From the NCBI GenBank assembly GCA_946479995.1, contig CAMLIU010000101.1, positions 1 to 6,381 of the forward strand: 6,381 bases of DNA, read 5' to 3'. Made by a program: the position numbers and the translations under genes. This DNA comes from an uncultured Gemmatimonadota bacterium. Its GTDB lineage: Bacteria; Gemmatimonadota; Gemmatimonadetes; Gemmatimonadales; Gemmatimonadaceae. The notes beneath the pieces were generated by a model that was not told the origin of the DNA, made no database searches, and saw nothing but the letters and a program-made list of their open reading frames with translations. The first letter of the stretch is position 1, and each line of letters opens with the position of its first letter. Below, piece after piece: positions 1 to 5,085 of this stretch.

Positions 1-84
1 GGGCTTAGCTTTCCCTGCATCGCCGGCGCAGCCCGTCACGCTCAGGGCCAGCAGCGCCGCCCACGCTCTCCAGTTTCCACGCAT
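1..84 (-). CDS. Lipoprotein, N-terminal fragment (gene runs off the left edge); possible TesA-like esterase
   Basis: Read leftward from the ATG at 84-82, the frame stays open for 28 codons to the edge. The peptide begins [19 protein letters not shown]. This is a typical type II signal peptide: two arginines, a hydrophobic Ala/Leu core at residues 8-16, then the lipobox V16-T17-G18-C19, followed by a small polar stretch (AGDAGKAKP). The mature protein should be lipidated on Cys19 and anchored in a membrane facing the periplasm. An in-frame stop at 117-115 lies just upstream, and no other ATG or GTG occurs between it and 84, so this start is well constrained. The start codon shares two bases with the divergent ATPase gene. 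In many Proteobacteria the gene divergent from ybbA is tesA, a periplasmic SGNH-type esterase, so an esterase is plausible here; the catalytic GDSL block would lie beyond the edge and cannot be seen. The signal peptide is observed; the function is inference. Confidence 0.72.
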   Translation of the reverse strand, partial: MRGNWRAWAALLALSVTGCAGDAGKAKP

Positions 85-790
85 GCTCGAAGCCGTCCGG
101 TTGACGAAGGAATATCAGAGCGGTGAGCACCGTCTCGCCGTGCTGCGCGACGTCTCGTTCACCGTGCCCGACGGCGCATTCGTCGCCATCGTCGGGCCAT
201 CGGGAAGCGGCAAGACGACGCTGCTCGGCCTCCTCGCCGGACTCGACGTGCCGACGAGCGGCACGGTCCTGCTCGACGGCACCGACCTGTCCCGCCTTTC
301 GGAAGATAAGAGGGCGCAGCTTCGCGGAGCGAAGGTGGGCTTCGTCTTCCAGAGCTTCCAGCTCATTCCCACCCTCACCGCGCTCGAGAACGTCCAGGTA
401 CCCCTCGAGCTGCGCGGCGACGACGGCGCGCCGGCGCGCGCCCGCGACCTGCTCGCGCGCGTCGGGCTCGCCGACCGCGCGCACCACTTTCCCAACCAGC
501 TCTCCGGCGGCGAGCAGCAGCGCGTCGCGATCGCCCGCGCCTTCAGCAACGCCCCCTCCCTGCTCTTCGCCGACGAGCCCACCGGCAATCTCGACAGCGA
601 CACCGGACATCACATCGTCGAGCTCCTCGAGACACTCAACCGCGAGTCCGGCACGACGATCATCCTCGTGACGCACGACCTCGCCCTCGCCCACCGGGCG
701 CAGCGGGTGATCCGCCTCGCCGACGGCGTGGTGGTGAGCGACGCGGCCGGCGCAACGCCGGCGGCCACCGCGCCGGCAGCGAACGGGTGA
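83..790 (+). CDS. ABC transporter ATP-binding protein, LolD/YbbA/MacB type
   Basis: A 235-aa cytoplasmic ATPase that should power the FtsX-fold permease encoded just downstream. All nucleotide-binding motifs are intact: Walker [10 protein letters not shown] (residues 38-46), Q-loop Gln90 in VFQSFQL, signature LSGGEQQR (140-147), Walker B LLFADEP with Asp164-Glu165, D-loop NLDS (169-172) and switch His198 in VTHD. The [17 protein letters not shown] and DEPTGNLDS wording is typical of the LolD/MacB/YbbA branch, whose members couple ATP hydrolysis to mechanical work on lipids, lipoproteins or exported substrates rather than classical transport. The length matches that family (about 220-240 aa). 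The last 16 residues are a low-complexity Ala/Pro/Thr tail. The ATG at 83 gives the usual N-terminus, but no Shine-Dalgarno sequence precedes it, and its first two bases are also bases of the divergent lipoprotein start. Its TGA at 788-790 overlaps the permease ribosome-binding region. With a ten-segment permease and no membrane fusion protein beside it, a YbbA-like role is favoured over MacB. Confidence 0.95.
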   Translation: MLEAVRLTKEYQSGEHRLAVLRDVSFTVPDGAFVAIVGPSGSGKTTLLGLLAGLDVPTSGTVLLDGTDLSRLSEDKRAQLRGAKVGFVFQSFQLIPTLTALENVQVPLELRGDDGAPARARDLLARVGLADRAHHFPNQLSGGEQQRVAIARAFSNAPSLLFADEPTGNLDSDTGHHIVELLETLNRESGTTIILVTHDLALAHRAQRVIRLADGVVVSDAAGATPAATAPAANG

Positions 791-795
791 GCGCC

Positions 796-3348
796 ATGAC
801 GCGCCTCTCCCTCCTCTCGCTCGCGTGGCGGGAAAGCCGCACCGCGCGCCGGCGGCTCCTCGTCTACATGTCCGCCATCTCGCTCGGCGTGGCGGCGCTG
901 GTGGCCATCGACTCCTTCGCCAGCAACACCCAGAAGAGCGTGCGCGAGCAGGCGCGCGCGCTCCTCGGCGGCGACATCTCGCTCTCGTCGCGGCAGCCGT
1001 TCACGGCGCGCGTCACGGCCGCCCTCGACAGCATGCGGGCGCGCGGCGTCGCCTATGCCGACGTCACGACCTTCGGCTCCATGGCGCTCGTCGAGCGTAC
1101 CGGACGCACCCGCCTCGCGCAGATCCGCGCCGTATCGGCCGGCTACCCGTTCTACGGCCAGATCGTCACCGCCCCCGCCGATGCGTGGTCGAGGCTCCAG
1201 CGTGGCCGCGTCGCGCTGGTGGACCCGTCGCTCCTCGTGTCGCTCAACGCCCGCGTTGGTGACACCCTCTCGCTCGGCAACTCGCGCTTCACCATCATCG
1301 GCACCCTCGTCAGCGTGCCGGGCGACGTGAGCGTCGCATCGGCCATCGGCCCGCGCATCTACATCCCGGCGAGCTTCGTCGCCGAAACCGACCTGCTGCA
1401 GTTCGGCAGCCGCTCCGACCGTGAGGTGCTGGTGAAGCTGCCCTCCACGCTGAGCAGCGGGCAGTTCATCGGCCGCCTGCGCCCGGTGCTCGACTCGGCG
1501 GGCGTGCGTGCGCGCACCGTGGCGCAGACCGAGTTCAACCTCACTCAGGCCATCGACCAGCTCCGCGACTTCCTCAGCGTGATCGGGCTCGTGGCGCTCC
1601 TGCTGGGCGGCATCGGCGTGGCCAGCGGCGTGAACGCATTCGTCATGCGCAAGATCGACACGGTGGCCATCCTCCGTTGCCTCGGCGCGACGAGCCGGCA
1701 GGTGCTCACCATCTACATCCTGCAGGCGGTCGTGATGGGGCTTGTCGGCGCGGCGGTGGGCGCGCTCCTCGGCGTCGTGGTGCAGCTCGCGCTGCCGCAC
1801 GTGCTCGCCGAGTTCCTGCCGGTGGACGTGCAGGTCTCGCCCGACCCGACGGCCATCGTCACAGGCCTCCTCGTCGGCGTCTGGGTGGCGCTCGTCTTCG
1901 CGCTGCGACCGCTGGTGGCGCTGCGCAACGTGTCGCCCCTCCAGACGCTGCGGCGCGAGTCGGACGCCGCCGCGCTCCGCGGGGCGCGCGTGGATCCGCT
2001 GCGCATTGTCGTCGCGCTGCTCGTGGTGCTCAGCGTCGCCGCACTCGGCGTCGCCCGTGCCGAACGTCCGCTGCAGGGACTCGGCTTCGCGGCGGGAATC
2101 GGGCTCGCCGTTGCGCTGCTGTACCTCGCCGCCGCGCTGCTCAGCGGGGCGGCCCGGCACCTCGTGCGCCCGTCGTGGCCCTTCGTGCTGCGCCAGGGTG
2201 TGGCGAGCCTGTACCGCCCCGGCAACCAGACCCGCTCCGTGGTGCTGGCCCTCGGATTCGGCGTGTTCCTGATGAGCACCATCTACCAGGTGCAGCACAA
2301 CATCCTGCGCACCGTGGACGTGAAGCTCGAGGCCTCACGGGCGAACGTGGTGTTCTTCGACGTGCAGGGCGACCAGGGCGAGCCGCTCGACTCGCTCATC
2401 CGCGCCGAGGGTTGGACGGTAGTCCAGCGCACGCCGATGGTGCCGATGCGCATCGCGTCCATCAACGGCGTGCCCGCGGCGCGGATCGTCGGCGATACCA
2501 CGCGCGGCCAGCGGCGGCGCGAGGGATGGGCGGTGCGGCGCGAGTTCCGCTCCACCTGGCGCGACACGATCGCACCCTCCGAGAAGGTTACTGCGGGTCG
2601 CTTCCACACCGGCGGCACGAAGCCGCCCGCGCTTCCCGCCATCTCCGTGGACGTGGCCGTCGCGCACGACCTCGGCCTCGCCATCGGCGACACGGTCGTG
2701 TGGAACGTGCAGAGCGTGCTCGTCCCCACGCGCGTGACGAGCTTCCGTGAGGTGAACTGGACCCGCTTCGAGCCCAACTTCTTCGTCGTGTTCGAGAGCC
2801 GCGCGCTGCAGGACGCGCCGCATCAGTACGTGGTGCTCGCCGACGTGCGTGGCGACGCGAACGTCGCCCGCCTCCAGCGCGACGTGGTGACGCGGTTCCC
2901 GAACGTGGCGAGCCTCGACCTCACCCTGATCCAGCAGACGGTGGGACGGGTGCTCGGCAAGGTGACGTCCGCCGTGCGCTTCCTCGCCGGGCTGAGCCTC
3001 GCGCTGGCCATTCCCGTGCTCTTCAGCGCCGTGAGCGCCACGCGCCGAGAGCGCCTCCGGGAAGGGGTGCTGCTCAAGGTGCTGGGCGCCACGAAGCGCC
3101 AGGTGGGGCGCATCATGCTGGCGGAGTACCTGTTGCTCGGCGCGCTCGGCAGCCTGGCCGGCGTGGTGCTCAGCGTGGGGGCCGCGTGGGCACTGATGCG
3201 CTATGTGTTCGACCAGCCCTTCTCTCCCGCGACGACCCCCGCGCTCCTGGTGGCGCTGGCGATGATCGCGATCGCCGTGAGCATCGGCATGCTCACCAGC
3301 CGCGACGTGTTCCGCGAGACGCCGATGGCCGCGCTCCGCGAAGCCTGA
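796..3348 (+). CDS. FtsX-like ABC transporter permease, ten-segment YbbP type
   Basis: An inner-membrane permease of 850 aa from the ATG at 796. I prefer this start because GGTGAG (786-791) sits four bases upstream; a GTG at 787 overlapping the ATPase stop as GTGA is the alternative and adds three residues. Numbered from 796, I see one membrane segment near residues 22-41, an outer domain to about 255, and a first FtsX domain of three segments (about 260-282, 304-330, 353-375) holding the coupling motif AILRCLGATSRQ. Two segments follow (403-422, 429-454), then one at 479-502, a second outer domain to about 724, and a second FtsX domain of three segments (727-749, 774-802, 816-835) with its own motif LLKVLGATKRQ. 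The 1+3+2+1+3 duplicated layout matches YbbP-like permeases (about 800 aa) rather than single-unit LolC or MacB. The protein ends in the common TPMAALREA. YbbAP proteins are thought to act on hydrophobic molecules at the inner membrane; the substrate here is unknown. It is almost certainly co-transcribed with the ATPase. Confidence 0.94.
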   Translation: MTRLSLLSLAWRESRTARRRLLVYMSAISLGVAALVAIDSFASNTQKSVREQARALLGGDISLSSRQPFTARVTAALDSMRARGVAYADVTTFGSMALVERTGRTRLAQIRAVSAGYPFYGQIVTAPADAWSRLQRGRVALVDPSLLVSLNARVGDTLSLGNSRFTIIGTLVSVPGDVSVASAIGPRIYIPASFVAETDLLQFGSRSDREVLVKLPSTLSSGQFIGRLRPVLDSAGVRARTVAQTEFNLTQAIDQLRDFLSVIGLVALLLGGIGVASGVNAFVMRKIDTVAILRCLGATSRQVLTIYILQAVVMGLVGAAVGALLGVVVQLALPHVLAEFLPVDVQVSPDPTAIVTGLLVGVWVALVFALRPLVALRNVSPLQTLRRESDAAALRGARVDPLRIVVALLVVLSVAALGVARAERPLQGLGFAAGIGLAVALLYLAAALLSGAARHLVRPSWPFVLRQGVASLYRPGNQTRSVVLALGFGVFLMSTIYQVQHNILRTVDVKLEASRANVVFFDVQGDQGEPLDSLIRAEGWTVVQRTPMVPMRIASINGVPAARIVGDTTRGQRRREGWAVRREFRSTWRDTIAPSEKVTAGRFHTGGTKPPALPAISVDVAVAHDLGLAIGDTVVWNVQSVLVPTRVTSFREVNWTRFEPNFFVVFESRALQDAPHQYVVLADVRGDANVARLQRDVVTRFPNVASLDLTLIQQTVGRVLGKVTSAVRFLAGLSLALAIPVLFSAVSATRRERLREGVLLKVLGATKRQVGRIMLAEYLLLGALGSLAGVVLSVGAAWALMRYVFDQPFSPATTPALLVALAMIAIAVSIGMLTSRDVFRETPMAALREA

Positions 3349-3353
3349 CGTCA

Positions 3354-3371
3354 CGCTGCCGGCCTGCAGCG
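3354..3371. terminator. Weak hairpin between convergent genes, possible bidirectional terminator
   Basis: CGCTGC pairs with GCAGCG across a six-base loop (CGGCCT), six bases after the permease stop codon and three bases after the stop of the leftward small gene. The only T-run on the plus strand is TTT at 3374-3376, so it is a poor intrinsic terminator. Its position between two convergent reading frames is the main support. Confidence 0.3.
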
Positions 3372-3374
3372 CCT

Positions 3375-3506
3375 TTAGGGCGCGACCGACTGGATGGTCG
3401 TGGAGAAGCCGCCAGGCTGCGCGCTGACCTGCGCGGCGCAGGCGAGAAAGAGCCCGGTGGTGAACGCCAGAATGATCCGCTGCGCGGCGGGCGGGAAACG
3501 CTTCAT
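3375..3506 (-). CDS. Small exported protein of 43 aa (hypothetical)
   Basis: A short leftward frame from ATG (3506-3504) to TAA (3377-3375). The protein begins MKRFPPAAQRIILAFTTG and continues through a hydrophobic stretch (residues 11-25) to AAQVSA, then QPGGFSTTIQSVAP at the C-terminus. This is a convincing Sec signal peptide: Lys2, Arg3 and Arg10, an apolar core, and a V-S-A site for signal peptidase I after residue 29, leaving a mature peptide of only 14 residues. Cys23 in LFLAC makes a weak lipobox (Phe at -3), so lipidation is a less likely alternative. About nine in ten codons end in G or C, as in the permease gene, which argues for real coding. Only a weak GAG precedes the ATG. I recognise no family. 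It may be a genuine small secreted or membrane-retained peptide, or the surviving 5' end of a decayed exported-protein gene; I favour a real short gene because the frame ends in a clean stop without disruption. Confidence 0.55.
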   Translation of the reverse strand: MKRFPPAAQRIILAFTTGLFLACAAQVSAQPGGFSTTIQSVAP

Positions 3507-3722
3507 GATCTCGGGGACTGTTGGCGCGCGGGCCGGACTGCAGCCGCTCGCGGCGCGGGGAGGAGCAACTGCAAGGAGGACGACGCCGGGAGAGCGGGCG
3601 TCACGTGAAAGCTAGTGAGAAGGGGAGAAGGGGAGAAGGGGAGCGCGCGCCGCGCAACATCCCGGTAGTGCACGGGCGATTCTGGTGGGCCGCGGCGTGG
3701 GACGGAGTGCAGCTTCCTCCGC
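3507..3722. other. Spacer between the small exported-protein gene and the four-helix-bundle gene
   Basis: This 216-base stretch separates two divergently oriented genes, so promoters for both should lie in it, but I see no convincing -35/-10 pair. It holds the purine repeat at 3618-3641. It also has an AAGGAGG (3574-3580) that resembles a Shine-Dalgarno sequence; no start codon lies at a usable distance after it, and the frame that follows is the out-of-phase shadow of the four-helix-bundle gene. Just before the ATG at 3723 the sequence is pyrimidine-rich, and the nearest purine block (GGAG, 3704-3707) is 15 bases away. Confidence 0.5.
3618..3641 (+). repeat. Tandem repeat, three copies of AGAAGGGG
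   Basis: Three perfect 8-bp units follow one another, with a partial AG after the last. The tract is all purine on the plus strand and gives three runs of four G, one short of a canonical G-quadruplex. It lies about 80 bases upstream of the four-helix-bundle gene. A C-rich tract of similar composition in the opposite orientation lies just after that gene (4101-4128). Confidence 0.9.
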
Positions 3723-4094
3723 ATGCAGAATCCGAAGCGACTCAAGGTCCGTGGAGAGGCGCTCCAGATCGCCGCGGCGACCTACCGCCTGACGCGCACG
3801 TTCCCGCAGCAGGAGCGATTCGGATTGGCAGCGCAGATGCAGCGTGCTGCGATCTCGGTCGGCTCAAACATCTCGGAGGGATGCGGCGCGCAGGGAGACC
3901 GGGCGTTGATCGCGTATCTGCATCACGCGGTCGGCTCACTCCATGAACTGGAGTTTCAGCTCGAGGTGACCAGCCTGCTCGGGTACGGTGAAGAAGGCGC
4001 ATGCATCTCCCTCATCTCGCACGCAAGCACCACTCGACGCATGATCATCAGCCTCATCCTTGCACTGCGACGACGCTCACGAGCCGATTCGTGA
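3723..4094 (+). CDS. Four helix bundle protein (23S rRNA intervening-sequence / S23 family)
   Basis: A 123-aa basic, all-helical protein. The family pattern is clear from end to end: an N-terminal MQNPKRLKV block, A-x-x-TYRLTRTFPQQERFGL (about 18-35), QMQRAAISVGSNISEGCG (38-55), YLHHAVGSLHELEFQLEV (65-82), and a final helix RRMIISLILALRRR. Members are encoded inside 23S rRNA intervening sequences of some bacteria and, far more often, as lone intergenic genes. They form pentameric barrels with a basic surface, and relatives (Avd) bind RNA and reverse transcriptase in diversity-generating retroelements. The cellular role of the lone form is unknown, and no rRNA or reverse transcriptase is present here. 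About a quarter of its codons end in A or T, clearly more than in the permease gene, which suggests a separate origin. The last 18 bases overlap the end of the receiver gene on the other strand. The ATG is the natural family start even though no ribosome-binding site is evident. Confidence 0.9.
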   Translation: MQNPKRLKVRGEALQIAAATYRLTRTFPQQERFGLAAQMQRAAISVGSNISEGCGAQGDRALIAYLHHAVGSLHELEFQLEVTSLLGYGEEGACISLISHASTTRRMIISLILALRRRSRADS

Positions 4095-4484
4095 GGTGCT
4101 CCCCCTCCCCCCGGCCCCCCTTCCCCCCTCCGCCTTCCGGATTGCCTCCATCAAGATCCGCTCATCCACGATCGGCTTCGTCACGTAATCGTCGAAGCCC
4201 GCCGCCAGGAATTTCTCGCGGTCGCCGGTCATGGCGTGCGCGGTGAGGGCGATCACCGGAAGGGAGCGCAGGTCGGCGTCCGCGCGGATGCGGTCGAGGA
4301 TCTCGTTGCCGTCCATCCCGGGCAGCGAGATGTCGAGCAGCACGAGGTCGGGGCGCGACGCGCGCAGGCCGGCGAGGGCGTCGAGTCCGTTCTCGTACTC
4401 CACGAGATCGTACTCTGTGCCGAGGAGGGCCTGCAGCAGCAGCCGATTGTCGGCGTTGTCCTCCACCACGGCGATCGTCGTCAC
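4077..4484 (-). CDS. Single-domain response regulator (receiver, CheY/DivK-like)
   Basis: A 135-aa protein consisting of one receiver domain and no output domain. The acidic pocket is Glu8-Asp9, the phospho-acceptor is Asp51 in LVLLDISLPGMDG, the switch residue is Thr81 in ALTAHAM, and the conserved Lys103-Pro104 is in YVTKP. It should therefore be phosphorylated normally and act by protein-protein contact, or shuttle phosphate within a relay. It begins with GTG at 4484, overlapping the stop of the HPt gene as GTGA, with GAGAGGG a few bases upstream; the two proteins are probably translated together and work as partners. The receiver fold should end near residue 119. The remaining Gly/Arg/Ser tail (GGRGAGGRGSTSRIGS) is encoded by a G-run tract and by bases shared with the convergent four-helix-bundle gene, so it looks acquired or functionally unimportant. 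The phosphodonor kinase is not in the window. Confidence 0.93.
   Translation of the reverse strand: MTTIAVVEDNADNRLLLQALLGTEYDLVEYENGLDALAGLRASRPDLVLLDISLPGMDGNEILDRIRADADLRSLPVIALTAHAMTGDREKFLAAGFDDYVTKPIVDERILMEAIRKAEGGRGAGGRGSTSRIGS
4101..4128 (-). repeat. G-run tract on the minus strand (potential G-quadruplex)
   Basis: Read on the minus strand, the tract is G6-AA-G6-CC-G6-A-G5, four long G-runs with loops of one or two bases, which fits the strictest quadruplex patterns. It lies in the sense strand of the receiver gene, 22 bases before its stop codon, and encodes the Gly/Arg tail. In the mRNA it could stall polymerase or ribosomes or mark the 3' end, and such homopolymer runs are also prone to slippage. 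Confidence 0.75.
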
Positions 4485-4879
4485 GCGCCCTCTCGCGCGC
4501 GCGCCGAACCGAGCCAGGTGCGCATGCGCGGCTCCTCGGCGCCCAGCTCGTCGAGGATGCGGCCGAGCCCGTCCGCGGCTCCCGCCTTCGCCAGGCTCTC
4601 CCCCTCCTGGCTCAACCGGTTCATGCGCAGCGCGCCGAGCTGCGCCGAGCTGCTCTTGAGCGCATGCAGCTCGTGCTCCACCACGCGCAGGTCGCCCCGC
4701 GCGTGGCCGCTGCGCGCGGCGGCGAGGCGCTGCGGGACCGCGGCCAGGAACAGGGTGATCATGTCGGCGACAAGCTTGTCCCCGCCGAAGCGCCGCAGGC
4801 GCTCGAGCGCCTCGGGATCGGTCTCGGGAAAATCCGCGTGGGTGACTGGATCGGGGGCCATCGACTCGGGAGGTGCCAT
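4481..4879 (-). CDS. HPt (histidine phosphotransfer) domain protein
   Basis: A cytoplasmic phosphorelay intermediate of 132 aa from the ATG at 4879. The HPt signature is explicit: EHELHALKSSSAQLGA, with the phosphorylatable His at residue 72 (the H of HALKSSS), preceded by the usual helix FGGDKLVADMITLFLAAVPQRLAAA. It carries phosphate between a hybrid kinase receiver and another receiver, most likely the one encoded next, whose GTG overlaps this TGA. The frame is open further upstream to an ATG at 4948, but those 23 extra codons include many ending in A or T and have no HPt counterpart, so I reject that start. The ATG at 4861 is a second candidate; neither has a strong ribosome-binding site. 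The HPt fold begins only at about residue 20, so both shorter starts give a complete domain. No histidine kinase neighbours the pair. Confidence 0.9.
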   Translation of the reverse strand: MAPPESMAPDPVTHADFPETDPEALERLRRFGGDKLVADMITLFLAAVPQRLAAARSGHARGDLRVVEHELHALKSSSAQLGALRMNRLSQEGESLAKAGAADGLGRILDELGAEEPRMRTWLGSARAREGA

Positions 4880-4950
4880 TGATGATGGTGCTCGACGAGA
4901 GGCGGTGTCGTCGCTAGCGTACGGCGCATGACCCGCACCATCAGGCACCC
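4880..4950. promoter_or_regulatory. Divergent intergenic region of the HPt-receiver pair and the small membrane protein gene
   Basis: These 71 bases separate two divergent starts (4879 leftward, 4951 rightward), so promoters for both should be here or reach into the genes. I see only weak matches: a leftward TACGCT (4921-4916) as a possible -10 with a poor -35, and an 8-bp palindrome CGCTAGCG (4912-4919) that could be an operator or chance. A nine-codon frame (ATG at 4928) ends in a TGA overlapping the GTG at 4951; it may be a leader or coincidence. Confidence 0.3.
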
Positions 4951-5058
4951 GTGAAGGAAGATCCGGAACGCACGCGGCGCGACATCCGCATGGCGTTCAT
5001 CTTCGGCATCGTGGCGGCGACGCTGGAGCTCGGCGCGCTGATCTGGTTCTTCCGCTGA
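4951..5058 (+). CDS. Small single-pass membrane protein, 35 aa (hypothetical)
   Basis: A short frame from GTG at 4951 to TGA at 5056-5058. The protein has a charged N-terminus (KEDPERTRRDIR, residues 2-13) followed by one apolar segment, residues 14-34 (MAFIFGIVAATL... ending IWFF), and a final Arg. By the positive-inside rule the N-terminus faces the cytoplasm. All but three codons end in G or C, matching local genes, and it sits neatly between a divergent and a convergent gene, ending 13 bases before the kinase stop. AGG (4943-4945) is a modest ribosome-binding site; an internal ATG at codon 14 would remove the charged part and is less likely. I recognise no named family. Small proteins of this shape often act as subunits or regulators of larger membrane complexes, but nothing here shows the partner. 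Codon bias plus membrane pattern make it more likely real than not. Confidence 0.6.
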   Translation: MKEDPERTRRDIRMAFIFGIVAATLELGALIWFFR

Positions 5059-5066
5059 CGAGCTGG

Positions 5067-5085
5067 CGCGCTCAGGGATAGCGCG
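5067..5085. terminator. Weak hairpin at the convergent junction with the kinase gene
   Basis: CGCGCT pairs with AGCGCG around a seven-base loop (CAGGGAT), nine bases after the stop of the small membrane protein gene and spanning the kinase stop codon. There is no U-tract, so any terminator activity is doubtful. Confidence 0.2.

Noticed and set aside
610..2298. Very long minus-strand open frame (562 codons) opposite the permease, and a second one at 2335-3354
   Set aside because: The translations are rich in His, Arg, Glu and Asp with no domain or hydrophobic pattern, the usual mirror of a high-GC gene. The plus-strand frame encodes an unmistakable permease.
3346..3353. Perfect palindrome TGACGTCA at the permease stop codon
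   Set aside because: Eight-base palindromes are expected by chance in this length, it lies at a gene end and has no partner sites.
3521..3946. A 141-codon plus-strand frame overlapping the four-helix-bundle gene
   Set aside because: It is out of phase with a recognised protein family, and its product is low-complexity with no motif.
3723..4094. Diversity-generating retroelement, because the four-helix-bundle protein resembles Avd
   Set aside because: There is no reverse transcriptase gene and no template/variable repeat pair in the window; lone four-helix-bundle genes are common.
4880..4948. N-terminal extension of the HPt protein from the ATG at 4948
   Set aside because: Third-position GC is poor in these 23 codons, there is no ribosome-binding site, and the extension adds no HPt element; ATG 4879 or 4861 is better.
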